From positions 51,381-115,380 of the forward strand of contig CAMZIX010000001.1 in NCBI GenBank assembly GCA_947307375.1: a DNA stretch of 64,000 nucleotides, given 5' to 3'. The translations under genes were made by a program, and so were the position numbers. The stretch comes from an uncultured Clostridia bacterium. Lineage in GTDB: Bacteria > Bacillota_A > Clostridia > Oscillospirales > Oscillospiraceae. The notes beneath the pieces were generated by a model. That model ran no database searches, was not told where the DNA came from, and was given only the letters and a program-made list of their open reading frames with translations. How positions within the stretch are numbered: position 1 is the first letter of the stretch; every line of letters starts with the position of its first letter. Shown here piece after piece: positions 14,887 through 23,165 of the stretch.

Positions 14887-16187
14887 CCGACGTAGACGAT
14901 ACGGTCCGCGGCTTCCGTCGACTCCGGCTCGCTGACGATCGTGATGTCGGCGCCCAGGGCGTTCAGCTTGCCGACGAAGTTCTCATAGCCGCGCTCGATG
15001 AAGTGCACGTCCTCGACCTCGGTGACGCCGTTGGCGCACATACCGGCAATGACCATCGCCGCGCCCGCGCGCAGATCGCAGGCCTGGACGATCGCGCCGG
15101 TCAGCTTCGTGCCGCCTTCAAACACGGCCATGCGTCCGTCTACCTGGCACTCGGCGCCCATCTTTCTGAGCTCGTTGACATATTTGAAACGGTTGTCGTA
15201 GATGCTCTCGGTGATGATCGAAGTGCCGTTGGCCAGGCACAGAAGAGCGCCCATCTGCGGCTGCATATCCGTCGGGAAACCGGGATACGGCAGGGTCTTG
15301 ATGTTGGCCTTGCGGAGGTTCCTCGCGCCCTTGACGAGGACGGAATCTTCATATTCCTGGACAATGGTGCCGGTCTCGCGGAGCTTGGCGCTGATGCACT
15401 CCAGATGCTTGGGGATAACGTTCTTGATCAGGACCTCACCGCAGGTCGCAGCCGCGGCCACCATGTAGGTGCCGGCCTCGATCTGGTCGGGGATGATCGT
15501 GTAGGTGCCGCCGTGCAGACGGTCGACGCCGTTGATCTTCACGGTGTCGGTGCCGGCGCCGCGGATATCGGCGCCCATGGAGTTGAGGAAGTTGGCCAGG
15601 TCGACGATGTGCGGCTCGCGGGCGGCGTTCTCGATCACGGTGCGGCCGGAGGCCAGCGTGGCCGCCAGGATGATGTTCATCGTCGCACCGACGGAAACCT
15701 TGTCGAGGTAGATGCGGGCGCCGCGAAGACGGCCCTCTCTCGCCTCGGCGAACACAAAGCCGTTTTTGATGTCCACGTCCGCGCCCAGCATCGTCATGCC
15801 CTTGATATGCTGTTCGATCGGACGAACGCCGAAGTTGCAGCCGCCGGGCATCGTGGTCTTTGCCCGTCCGAAGCGGCCGAGCATCGCGCCGATCAGATAG
15901 TAGGAGGCGCGGATCTTGCGCGTCAGATCGAAGGGCGCGTCCTGAAAGCTCACGCCGGTACTGTCGATCTCGATGGTGGATTTATTGATGAAGCTGACCT
16001 TGGCACCCAGATGGGACAGGATGGACAGAAGCATATCGGTATCGCTGATCTGGGGAATATTTTCGATGCGGCAGACGCCGTTGACCATCAGAGCGGCGGG
16101 AATGATCGCAACGGCCGCGTTCTTCGCGCCGCTGATCTCCACTTCGCCATGCAGCATGGTGCCGCCTTTAATAACGTACTTATCCAT
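14883..16187 (-). CDS. murA: UDP-N-acetylglucosamine 1-carboxyvinyltransferase MurA
   Basis: First committed step of peptidoglycan synthesis: transfers enolpyruvate from PEP to UDP-GlcNAc. The 434-residue protein shows ISGAKNAAVAIIPAALM and the catalytic loop PGGCNFGVRPIEQH with Cys117, so it should be the fosfomycin-sensitive Cys form. Two in-frame ATGs (16193 and 16187) follow GGAAAGG; the second is chosen because the spacing is better and it matches the family start MDKYVIKGG. First gene of a seven-gene operon. Confidence 0.95.
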   Translation of the reverse strand: MDKYVIKGGTMLHGEVEISGAKNAAVAIIPAALMVNGVCRIENIPQISDTDMLLSILSHLGAKVSFINKSTIEIDSTGVSFQDAPFDLTRKIRASYYLIGAMLGRFGRAKTTMPGGCNFGVRPIEQHIKGMTMLGADVDIKNGFVFAEAREGRLRGARIYLDKVSVGATMNIILAATLASGRTVIENAAREPHIVDLANFLNSMGADIRGAGTDTVKINGVDRLHGGTYTIIPDQIEAGTYMVAAAATCGEVLIKNVIPKHLECISAKLRETGTIVQEYEDSVLVKGARNLRKANIKTLPYPGFPTDMQPQMGALLCLANGTSIITESIYDNRFKYVNELRKMGAECQVDGRMAVFEGGTKLTGAIVQACDLRAGAAMVIAGMCANGVTEVEDVHFIERGYENFVGKLNALGADITIVSEPESTEAADRIVYVG

Positions 16188-16243
16188 AGTCATACACCTT
16201 TCCCGGTTTGGCGCCACAAGATGATGCGGTCAGCCAAGTATTC

Positions 16244-16272
16244 ATTTTATCATATTTTGTGTTTCGCCGCAA
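16244..16272 (-). promoter_or_regulatory. Promoter of the murA operon
   Basis: Minus strand TTGCGG (16267-16272), 17-base spacer, TAAAAT (16244-16249), about 57 bases before the murA ATG. Confidence 0.65.
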
Positions 16273-16276
16273 GGAT

Positions 16277-16834
16277 TTATTTCGCCGCGCGTTCCTTCAG
16301 GTATTTTTCCGCCTTGAGCACTGCGACGATCGTCTTTGCGTCGTCGATCTCACCCGCCATCACCATGCGGCTGAGCTCGCTGAGAGGGATCTTTTCGGTG
16401 TTCAGGAATTCGTCTTCGTCAGGGTGGCTGCAGCCCGCATGCAGGCCAAGCGCCAGATAGATATGGAGCACTTCGCTCGAAAAGCCCGGGGAGGTGCAGC
16501 AGGCGCCGAAATCGATCCATTCGTCCGCCGTGTATCCGGTCTCCTCCGACAGCTCGCGCACCGCGCTCTCAAAGGGGTCCTCACCCGGTTCCAGCTTGCC
16601 GGCCGGCGCTTCGAGCATCATGCGACCGAAGGGATAGCGAAACTGCCGTACCATCGTGCAGACGCCGTTTTCGTCGACCGGGAGGATCGTCACGCCGCCG
16701 GGATGCTCGACCACTTCGCGCTTGACGATCTTTCCGTTGGACAGCTCCGCACGATCCAGATGGACGGTGACGATCACGCCCTTGTATTTGATTTCGCCGT
16801 CGATCCTCTTCTCTGCGCAGTCCACGGTGACCAC
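16277..16834 (-). CDS. NUDIX hydrolase, ADP-ribose pyrophosphatase type
   Basis: A 185-residue NUDIX enzyme. The Nudix box is intact: G79-x5-E85-x7-RELSEETG (92-100), and REVVEHPGGVTILPVDENG with QFRYPFG upstream is typical of ADP-ribose pyrophosphatases (NudF/YqkG), which split ADP-ribose to AMP and ribose-5-phosphate. The start is uncertain: GTG at 16834 is used, but a second GTG three codons in would also fit the GGGGTG site. The promoter is flanked by an inverted repeat. Confidence 0.85.
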   Translation of the reverse strand: MVTVDCAEKRIDGEIKYKGVIVTVHLDRAELSNGKIVKREVVEHPGGVTILPVDENGVCTMVRQFRYPFGRMMLEAPAGKLEPGEDPFESAVRELSEETGYTADEWIDFGACCTSPGFSSEVLHIYLALGLHAGCSHPDEDEFLNTEKIPLSELSRMVMAGEIDDAKTIVAVLKAEKYLKERAAK

Positions 16835-16855
16835 CCCGTTTGCATAACGAATTTG

Positions 16856-16899
16856 ATTTACATAATTGCATAATGATTATAGCATAGGATTATGTAAAT
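16856..16899. repeat. Inverted repeat bracketing the NUDIX gene promoter
   Basis: ATTTACATAAT (16856-16866) and ATTATGTAAAT (16889-16899) are perfect 11-base inverted copies, 22 bases apart, either side of the -10 hexamer. Could be an operator pair or a 5' UTR hairpin. Confidence 0.7.
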
Positions 16900-16905
16900 T
16901 ACCAA
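16876..16905 (-). promoter_or_regulatory. Probable promoter of the NUDIX gene
   Basis: Minus strand TTGGTA (16900-16905), 18-base spacer, TATAAT (16876-16881). The rest of the 16835-17155 gap is AT-rich; beyond this promoter and a possible extended -10 (TGGTAGAAT, 17116-17124) for smpB I see no further feature. Confidence 0.5.
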
Positions 16906-17155
16906 TATTATTTTGCGGAAAATCGGAAAAAATTGAATAAAACAGCAAAAAAACTCTGGCTTTTTATACATTTTAGCATAAAAGATGTAACAGTTTGGAT
17001 ACATTAGTTTTCGTGCAGGATCGGTTTTCGCCTTTCGGGATTCAAATGCTTTTTCCCCTCCCCTTTTGCCCGGTTTCAGGATTCACAAAAATGTCTTTTA
17101 TTTTCTTTTTCGCTGTGGTAGAATGCTCCTGATCCTCGCGAAGGGAGGGAGCGCT

Positions 17156-17626
17156 TTGGCAAAGGAAAAGGGCGTCAAGGAGATCTGCGCCAACCGCAAG
17201 GCTTTTCATGAATACTTCGTGCTGGAGCGCTTCGAGGCCGGCATCGAGCTGGCCGGCACCGAGGTCAAATCCGTGCGGGGCGGCAACGTCAATCTGAAGG
17301 ACTCCTTCTGCACGGTTAAAGACGGCGAGCTGTTCCTGCGCGGGATGCACATCAGCCCCTACGAGCACGGCAACATCTTCAACAAGGATCCCGTGCGGCC
17401 GCGCCGCCTGCTGATGCACAAGCGCGAGATCCTGAAGCTGAACGCCCGCGTCATGCAGGACGGCGTCGCGCTGATCCCGCTGTCGCTGTATTTCCGGGAC
17501 GGCCGGGTGAAGGTGGAGCTGGGTCTCTGCAAGGGCAAAAAGCTGCACGACAAGCGCGACAGCGAAGCGGACCGCCAGGCCAGGCGGGACATCGACAGAG
17601 CTATGAAAGAGAGGACAAACCTATGA
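17156..17626 (+). CDS. smpB: SsrA-binding protein SmpB
   Basis: Partner of tmRNA in trans-translation; it brings tmRNA into stalled ribosomes. The 156-residue protein contains NRKAFHEYFVLERFEAGIELAGTEVKSVR, the conserved core GKKLHDKRDSEADRQARRDI and a basic C-terminal tail. The start is TTG at 17156, seven bases after AAGGGAGG; the longer open frame upstream from 17066 is not supported. It overlaps the cyclophilin gene by 4 bases, and ssrA lies 675 bases downstream, giving a tight functional cluster. Confidence 0.95.
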   Translation: MAKEKGVKEICANRKAFHEYFVLERFEAGIELAGTEVKSVRGGNVNLKDSFCTVKDGELFLRGMHISPYEHGNIFNKDPVRPRRLLMHKREILKLNARVMQDGVALIPLSLYFRDGRVKVELGLCKGKKLHDKRDSEADRQARRDIDRAMKERTNL

Positions 17627-18141
17627 GCAATCCCATCGTGACCATCGAAATGGAAAACGGTGACGTCATCAAGTCGGAGCTCTACCCCGAGATCGCTCCG
17701 AACACGGTCAACAACTTCATCTCCCTGGTGAAGAAGGGCTTTTACGACGGGGTGATCTTTCACCGCGTCATCGCCGGCTTCATGATCCAGGGCGGCGACC
17801 CGCTTGGCAAGGGCGTCGGCGGCCCGGGTTACAGCATCAAGGGCGAATTCACCGCCAACGGCTTCAAGAACAATCTGAAGCACAGCCGCGGCGTGCTGTC
17901 CATGGCCCGCGCCATGGCGCCGAATTCCGCCGGCAGCCAGTTTTTTATCATGCATGAGGACGCGCCGCATCTGGACGGCCAGTACGCGGCCTTCGGCAAG
18001 GTGATCGAGGGCATCGAGGCCGTCGACCGCATCGCCGCCGTGCGCACCGATTACAACGACCGGCCGCGCACGCCCCAGGTCATGAAAAAGGTCACGGTCG
18101 AGACCTTCGGCGTCGAGTATCCCGAGCCGGAGAAGTGCTGA
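17623..18141 (+). CDS. Cyclophilin-type peptidyl-prolyl isomerase
   Basis: A 172-residue cytoplasmic cyclophilin: no signal peptide, starts directly with IVTIEMENGDVIKSELYPEIAPNTVNNFISL. The active-site segment FHRVIAGFMIQGGDP and SAGSQFFIMHEDAPHLDGQYAAFG are intact. Catalyses proline cis-trans isomerisation. Translationally coupled to smpB (ATGA overlap). Confidence 0.93.
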   Translation: MSNPIVTIEMENGDVIKSELYPEIAPNTVNNFISLVKKGFYDGVIFHRVIAGFMIQGGDPLGKGVGGPGYSIKGEFTANGFKNNLKHSRGVLSMARAMAPNSAGSQFFIMHEDAPHLDGQYAAFGKVIEGIEAVDRIAAVRTDYNDRPRTPQVMKKVTVETFGVEYPEPEKC

Positions 18142-18172
18142 TCCTGGTTCTATAGTTTTCTGCAGCAGCCTC

Positions 18173-18200
18173 GGACAGTGCCGGCTTTCCGGCACTGTCC
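18173..18200. repeat. Perfect 12-bp hairpin between the cyclophilin gene and ssrA
   Basis: GGACAGTGCCGG (18173-18184), loop CTTT, CCGGCACTGTCC (18189-18200), followed by C residues and not a T-run, so it is not a standard terminator. It may be an RNA processing or stability element in a smpB-ssrA transcript. Confidence 0.65.
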
Positions 18201-18270
18201 CCCCTGAGTTTCTTTCCGTTCTTTCCCGGATCAGGGCCCAGTGAAGCAGGTCTGTTCCGTAGAGGAAGAA

Positions 18271-18295
18271 GGAAGAAGCGGAGCGAGTTTCTTCC
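18271..18295. repeat. Small hairpin just upstream of ssrA
   Basis: GGAAGAA (18271-18277) pairs with TTCTTCC (18289-18295) around a GCGGAGCGAGT loop, five bases before the tmRNA 5' end. The loop resembles the core of the hairpin at 9803-9837 on the opposite strand. Confidence 0.5.
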
Positions 18296-18300
18296 GACGA

Positions 18301-18648
18301 GGGGGTGTACTGGTTTCGACGGGGGTGTGGAGGCAGGAATAGCGGGCGGATGCGCCTACCATCCATAAAATGGGCGACTTATAAATCAAAGAACAACAAC
18401 TATCCTGTTGCTATCGCTGCCTGAGCGGCGATCGTCTCGCCCGGGAGGACCACGGCCCGGGATGAGGCGTCGATAAGTGGTGCCCGTGCGTGCGCAAAGC
18501 TTTGAGCGCACCATGAATCATGAAGCTACCAAGCCCCTGAGCGTGACGGCTCGCGCTCGGGCAAGGGAATGTAAATAACCGTCTGCGCCCGGAGAAGTTC
18601 CTGTTCAAGCGCTTTCGGACGGGGGTTCGATTCCCCCCACCTCCACCA
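18301..18648 (+). ncRNA. ssrA: Transfer-messenger RNA (ssrA, 10Sa RNA)
   Basis: One-piece tmRNA of 348 bases. The 5' end GGGGGTGTACTGGTTTCGAC and the 3' end with T arm GGGGTTCGATTCCCC, acceptor strand and encoded CCA (18646-18648) form the tRNA-like domain; 18301-18307 pairs with 18638-18644 (one G-T). The tag reading frame ends ...NNNYPVAIAA with TGA at 18422-18424; the hydrophobic AIAA-like tail is the degradation signal. I could not fix the resume codon. Pseudoknot-like GC-rich hairpins follow the tag. It rescues stalled ribosomes with SmpB. Confidence 0.95.
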
Positions 18649-18688
18649 AAAAGAAGCACCCGCCCATTGTGCCGGGTGTTTCTTTTTG
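18649..18688 (+). terminator. Terminator of ssrA
   Basis: AAAAAGAAGCACCCG stem, short loop, CCGGGTGTTTCTTTTT directly after the encoded CCA. Confidence 0.85.
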
Positions 18689-18730
18689 TGTTCCTCCCTG
18701 ACTAAAAAGGTCAAAATCTACCCTTTTGTA

Positions 18731-18758
18731 TTGCCGATCTCCTCCGATATGGTATAAT
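18731..18758 (+). promoter_or_regulatory. Promoter for the membrane protein at 18823
   Basis: TTGCCG (18731-18736), 16-base spacer, perfect TATAAT (18753-18758). Confidence 0.6.
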
Positions 18759-18822
18759 GCCTTATGAAATATGATGACGTATGATTGTATAATCTGATTT
18801 TTTCACTCGAAAGGATTATGGA

Positions 18823-19323
18823 ATGAAGAAGCAAGACCGATTGTACAATATCATCCTGCCTATATGGCTCCTGGTTTGGTTTCCAAGCTGGCTTTGGCTG
18901 CTGCTCATTCCTGCCAACTGGCTGGTCGACTGGCTGGTGACAAGGACTTCTCTGAAGCGGTTGGGCGATGCAGATTATTCCTCTCGCTCATGGAAGCTGT
19001 CATGGAAGATCTGCCTCGCCGGATTTCTGTCTGACTTCCTCGGATCTTTGCTGCTGTTGGGAGCGCTCTACCTGTGTTCCTGTCTGGACGGGGATTTTCG
19101 TCTGATCGAGCAGGGACTCGGCTGGAATCCGTTTACAAATGTCTTCAGTGTTCTGATCCTTTTTGCGGCGATCCTTCTCTCGGGCTTCTGTATCTATTTC
19201 CTGGACCGCAGGATCATGGAGAAAGACGGCCTGCCGTCGCAGAAGGCTAAAAAGGCGTCGCTGGCGCTGGCTGTGATCACAGCCCCGTATCTGTATCTTC
19301 TGCCGGCGTCGCTCTTCTATTAA
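18823..19323 (+). CDS. Hypothetical four-helix membrane protein
   Basis: I do not recognise this gene. The 166-residue protein has about four hydrophobic segments (roughly 9-38, 63-85, 108-130 and 145-165) separated by short charged loops, and is rich in Leu and Trp (IWLLVWFPSWLWLLLIP). No known motif. Its base composition looks less GC-rich than its neighbours. It sits directly downstream of ssrA, a frequent island insertion point, but I found no repeated ssrA 3' end nearby. AAAGGA precedes the ATG. Confidence 0.6.
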   Translation: MKKQDRLYNIILPIWLLVWFPSWLWLLLIPANWLVDWLVTRTSLKRLGDADYSSRSWKLSWKICLAGFLSDFLGSLLLLGALYLCSCLDGDFRLIEQGLGWNPFTNVFSVLILFAAILLSGFCIYFLDRRIMEKDGLPSQKAKKASLALAVITAPYLYLLPASLFY

Positions 19324-19426
19324 AGACTGTACAGATCCGTTTTTGCGTGACTATTTACATGGAAAGAAAAAGTCTGAGCTATCATGAACTTACGACATTG
19401 CAAGACTCAAGTTTGGAGGAATATCC

Positions 19427-20149
19427 ATGATCTGCTTTCTGACCAGCAGGACCGATCTTCCCGGAGCGGAGGAATTGAATCCGGCCAACCGCTTCATCGA
19501 CGAACTGCGGCGCGTTTTGCCGAATCCCTGTCGTGCGCTGAATATCAGCTCCGACCCGGACGGGTGGGAGAAAACGGACTTCTACGCTTCATTGACCAGG
19601 CAGTATTTTGAAAACGCCGGTTTTCGCTTCGACAGTTTCCGAATTCTGGACAGCAGAAACGCTGCACAGGCAGAGGCGCTCGTTCATAGTTCGAATCTGA
19701 TTATCCTCTCAGGTGGGCACGTCCCCACGCAGAACGCTTTTTTCTGCAGGATCGGACTCAAAGAGCTGTTAAGAAGCTATGACGGCGTCGTGATCGGGAT
19801 CAGCGCCGGCAGCATGAACAGCGCCGAGCTCGTTTACGCGCAGCCCGAGGAGGAGGGCGAAGCGACCGACCCGGCCTATCCGCGCTTTCTGCCCGGGCTG
19901 GGTCTGACGAAAACCACGCTTCTCCCCCACTATCAGGAGGTCAAGGACGACGTCCTGGACGGCCTGCGCCTGTTCGAGGAGATCACCTATCCGGACAGTA
20001 TGGGAAAAAGCTTCTACGCGATCCCGGACGGCAGTTACCTGTTCGTCGCAAACGGACGGGAGGAGCTGCGCGGCGAGGCGTACCGGATCCGCGACGGCAT
20101 TCTGACGCAGATCAGCGCGGACGGCGAGATTTATCCGATCATGCCCTGA
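19427..20149 (+). CDS. Peptidase E-like protein (S51 family)
   Basis: A 240-residue member of the S51 peptidase family (alpha-aspartyl dipeptidase and relatives such as cyanophycinase). The nucleophile elbow GISAGSM (124-130, Ser126) and LSGGHVPTQNAFF (94-106) correspond to GxSAG and the GGN/H motif. A His in LLPHYQ may complete the triad. The substrate is unknown; Asp-X dipeptides are the family's usual targets. GGAGG lies 9 bases before the ATG. Single gene ended by a terminator. Confidence 0.82.
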   Translation: MICFLTSRTDLPGAEELNPANRFIDELRRVLPNPCRALNISSDPDGWEKTDFYASLTRQYFENAGFRFDSFRILDSRNAAQAEALVHSSNLIILSGGHVPTQNAFFCRIGLKELLRSYDGVVIGISAGSMNSAELVYAQPEEEGEATDPAYPRFLPGLGLTKTTLLPHYQEVKDDVLDGLRLFEEITYPDSMGKSFYAIPDGSYLFVANGREELRGEAYRIRDGILTQISADGEIYPIMP

Positions 20150-20199
20150 GAGAATCACCGCGCCGGTGTGCGCACCGCTCCCTATGCCTTTTTTCATAC

Positions 20200-20228
20200 G
20201 CGCCCGGCGGCAGCCGGGTGCTTTTTTT
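20200..20228 (+). terminator. Terminator of the peptidase E-like gene
   Basis: Nine-bp GC-rich stem (20200-20208 with 20213-20221) and seven T residues. Confidence 0.85.
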
Positions 20229-20293
20229 GCCTTTTCGCCGTTTCCCCGGCATTTCATACGAAATCAGGATCATAAACATAGCACAAATGCGCA

Positions 20294-20322
20294 TTGACAT
20301 TACTTCGAAAATTTGTTAGAAT
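20294..20322 (+). promoter_or_regulatory. Promoter of the 2-oxoacid:ferredoxin oxidoreductase operon
   Basis: Perfect TTGACA (20294-20299), 17-base spacer, TAGAAT (20317-20322). The expected transcription start near 20329 abuts the operator-like sites that follow. Confidence 0.85.
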
Positions 20323-20330
20323 ATAAACAA

Positions 20331-20341
20331 TAGTCAGACAA
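20331..20341. promoter_or_regulatory. FadR-type operator candidate 1
   Basis: TAGTCAGACAA fits the TNGTNNNACNA pattern used by GntR/FadR-family regulators. It also forms the left arm of a nine-bp hairpin with site 2. Confidence 0.55.
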
Positions 20342-20351
20342 GCTCCTTCGG

Positions 20352-20362
20352 TTGTCTGACAA
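20352..20362. promoter_or_regulatory. FadR-type operator candidate 2
   Basis: TTGTCTGACAA is a perfect palindrome that fits TNGTNNNACNA. Its centre is 21 bases (two helical turns) from that of site 1, just downstream of the predicted transcription start. Confidence 0.6.
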
Positions 20363-20384
20363 CTTCGGAGGGAGGCGTGCGTAC

Positions 20385-21101
20385 ATGAAGGAATACTGGG
20401 TCATGCTGGGCAGCTTCGGCGGCGGAAAAAGCGAGATGTCGCTGAACATGGCGGTCCGCGCCGCGGCCAAAGGAAAGTGTACACTGATCGACCTCGACGT
20501 CATCAACCCCTATTTCCGCAGCAGCGAGCGCGGCGACGTGTTGGACGCTGCAGGCGTCGAGCTGATCTCCCCTCCGTACGCGCTGAAAAAGATCGAGATC
20601 CTCTCGGTCTCGCCGCGCGTCTACGCCGCCTTTACCCGCGGCGAGGGCACCGTGATCTTCGATGTGGGCGGCGACCACATCGGCGCGGTCGCGCTTGGGC
20701 AGTACAAGCCCAACTTCGACGCGATCCCGCCCGAAAACCTGCATGTGCTCTTTGTCGTCAACCCCCTGCGCCCGCTGTCCGCGGACTTCCCGAGCGCGAT
20801 GTCCATGCTGCAGAAGATCCAGACCGTCTCGCGTCTGAACGTGACGGGTCTTGTCAACAACGGCAATCTGGCCGAGCTGACCGGGGTCGAGCATCTCAAG
20901 CAGGGCTATGACCTGGTCAAGGAGCTGTCCGAGGCGACCGGAATCCCCGTCTGGGGCACCTGCGGCCGGCCGGACGTCCTGGAAGCGTTTACTCATTTCG
21001 CCGCCGAGCTGGAGCTCGACGAACGCTATATCGGTATCCGTTATCCAATCGAGGTGATGATGCACAGAAGTTGGAACAAGTTCCTGAAGGAAGGACTCTG
21101 A
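20385..21101 (+). CDS. P-loop ATPase of unknown function, first gene of the oxidoreductase operon
   Basis: A 238-residue nucleotide-binding protein. A Walker A motif GSFGGGKS lies at residues 9-16 and a SIMIBI/ParA-like layout follows: TLIDLDVINPYFRSSE (switch I-like), VIFDVGGDHIGAVALG (Walker B/switch II-like), VNPLRPLS and VNNGNL. It lacks the deviant Lys of true ParA proteins. Function unknown. It is co-transcribed with the ferredoxin and three oxidoreductase subunits, so a role in assembling or activating that enzyme is plausible but unproven. GGAGGGAGG precedes the ATG. Confidence 0.75.
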   Translation: MKEYWVMLGSFGGGKSEMSLNMAVRAAAKGKCTLIDLDVINPYFRSSERGDVLDAAGVELISPPYALKKIEILSVSPRVYAAFTRGEGTVIFDVGGDHIGAVALGQYKPNFDAIPPENLHVLFVVNPLRPLSADFPSAMSMLQKIQTVSRLNVTGLVNNGNLAELTGVEHLKQGYDLVKELSEATGIPVWGTCGRPDVLEAFTHFAAELELDERYIGIRYPIEVMMHRSWNKFLKEGL

Positions 21102-21138
21102 AACTGTAAAAAACATTTTTGGAAAGCGAGGAAATGCC

Positions 21139-21345
21139 ATGATAAAAGTGACCATTCTTGAGGACACGTGCAAGGGCTGCGGTCTGTGCGTGCGCGCCTG
21201 CCCGAAGGGCGTGCTGGAGATCGCCAAGTCTCACCTGAACGCCAAGGGCTACTACCCGGCCGAGGTCGTTCACCAGGAGAACTGCATCGCCTGCAAGTCC
21301 TGCGCGCTGACCTGCCCCGACGTTGCCATTCGGATCGAAAAGTAA
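21139..21345 (+). CDS. 2-oxoacid:ferredoxin oxidoreductase, ferredoxin-like delta subunit
   Basis: A 68-residue protein with two complete 4Fe-4S motifs: Cys11, 14, 17, 21 and Cys49, 52, 55, 59, each CxxCxxCxxxCP. It passes electrons from the TPP centre to free ferredoxin. Position in front of the alpha subunit is normal for VOR/KOR operons. Confidence 0.93.
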   Translation: MIKVTILEDTCKGCGLCVRACPKGVLEIAKSHLNAKGYYPAEVVHQENCIACKSCALTCPDVAIRIEK

Positions 21346-21357
21346 GGAGGAAGGACG

Positions 21358-22425
21358 ATGGCTTTGAAACTGATGAAGGGTTGCGAAGCAATAGCCGAGG
21401 CCGCAATCCAGGCGGGATGCCGCTACTTCTTCGGCTACCCCATCACCCCGCAGAACGATATCCCCGAGTACATGTCCCTGCGTCTGCCCCAGGTCGGCGG
21501 CTGCTTCCTGCAGGCCGAGAGCGAGCTGGCGGCGATCAACATGGTCTATGGCGCCGGCGGCGCCGGTGCGAGAGTCATGACCTCCTCCTCCAGCCCCGGA
21601 ATCAGCCTGAAGCAGGAGGGCATTTCCACCTGCGCGGCGGCCGAGATCCCCTGCGTCGTCGTCAACATGATGCGCGGCGGCCCCGGCCTTGGCAACATCC
21701 AGGCCTCCCAGGGCGACTATTTCCAGGCTGTCAAGGGCGGCGGCCACGGCGATTACCGCCTCGTGGTCTTTGCTCCCTCCTCCATCCAGGAGACCTGCAA
21801 CCTGATGCAGAAGGCCTTTGATACCGCGGACAAGTACCGCACGCCCGTCATGATCCTGGCCGACGGCCTGATCGGACAGATGATGGAGCCGGTCGAGCTC
21901 AAGATGAACCCGAATCCCGAGATGCCCGAGAAGCCCTGGGCCGCTCAGGGCTGGGATCCCAAGGGCGACCGTCCACGCGCCGTGCTGAATTCCCTCTACA
22001 TCGAGACCGAGGACCTGGACGTTCTGATCAACCGCCTGCATGAACGCTACGCGGAGATCGAAAAGAACGAGGTCATGGTCGAAACCTACCACACCGAGGG
22101 CGCCGAATTCATCCTCTGCGCCTACGGCACCGTGGCCCGCGTCTGCAAGGCGGCGGTCCGCATCCTCGAAGAGCAGGGCGTGAAGGTCGGCCTGGTCCGT
22201 CCGATCACCCTCTGGCCCTTCCCCACCCAGACCGTGCACGACGCGATCGCACAGGACAGCGTCAAGGCCTGCCTGACGGTGGAAATGAGCGACGGACAGA
22301 TGTTTGAGGACATCCGCCTGGCCGTCAACGGCTGCAAGCCCTGCGAGTTCATGGGCAAGGCCGGCAGCATCATCCCCTCGGCGGAAGAGATCGCCGAGCG
22401 CATTATGAAGATGAGGGAGGCATAA
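21358..22425 (+). CDS. 2-oxoacid:ferredoxin oxidoreductase alpha subunit (VorB/KorA type)
   Basis: A 355-residue subunit of an oxygen-sensitive enzyme that oxidatively decarboxylates a 2-oxoacid to acyl-CoA and reduces ferredoxin; the reverse reaction is also possible. [15 protein letters not shown] at about 25-40 and [18 protein letters not shown] at about 110-130 are the family's pyrimidine-domain landmarks. Sequence style is closest to subunits annotated VorB (3-methyl-2-oxobutanoate), but 2-oxoglutarate enzymes look alike. ilvE nearby supports branched-chain substrates, by context only. Confidence 0.9.
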   Translation: MALKLMKGCEAIAEAAIQAGCRYFFGYPITPQNDIPEYMSLRLPQVGGCFLQAESELAAINMVYGAGGAGARVMTSSSSPGISLKQEGISTCAAAEIPCVVVNMMRGGPGLGNIQASQGDYFQAVKGGGHGDYRLVVFAPSSIQETCNLMQKAFDTADKYRTPVMILADGLIGQMMEPVELKMNPNPEMPEKPWAAQGWDPKGDRPRAVLNSLYIETEDLDVLINRLHERYAEIEKNEVMVETYHTEGAEFILCAYGTVARVCKAAVRILEEQGVKVGLVRPITLWPFPTQTVHDAIAQDSVKACLTVEMSDGQMFEDIRLAVNGCKPCEFMGKAGSIIPSAEEIAERIMKMREA

Positions 22426-22427
22426 GT

Positions 22428-23162
<735 letters not shown>

Positions 23163-23165
23163 GTC

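Noticed and set aside
18411..18714. Open frames antisense to ssrA
   Set aside because: They overlap the tmRNA and its terminator; the GGGGNRTPVRK-like peptide is a known kind of tmRNA shadow.
18649..19426. Genomic island at the ssrA 3' end
   Set aside because: The next gene is somewhat less GC-rich, but I found no integrase and no second copy of the ssrA 3' end downstream.
20333..20360. Riboswitch in the oxidoreductase leader
   Set aside because: Only a simple 9-bp hairpin is present before the first gene; no conserved riboswitch core seen. Operator pair explains it better.
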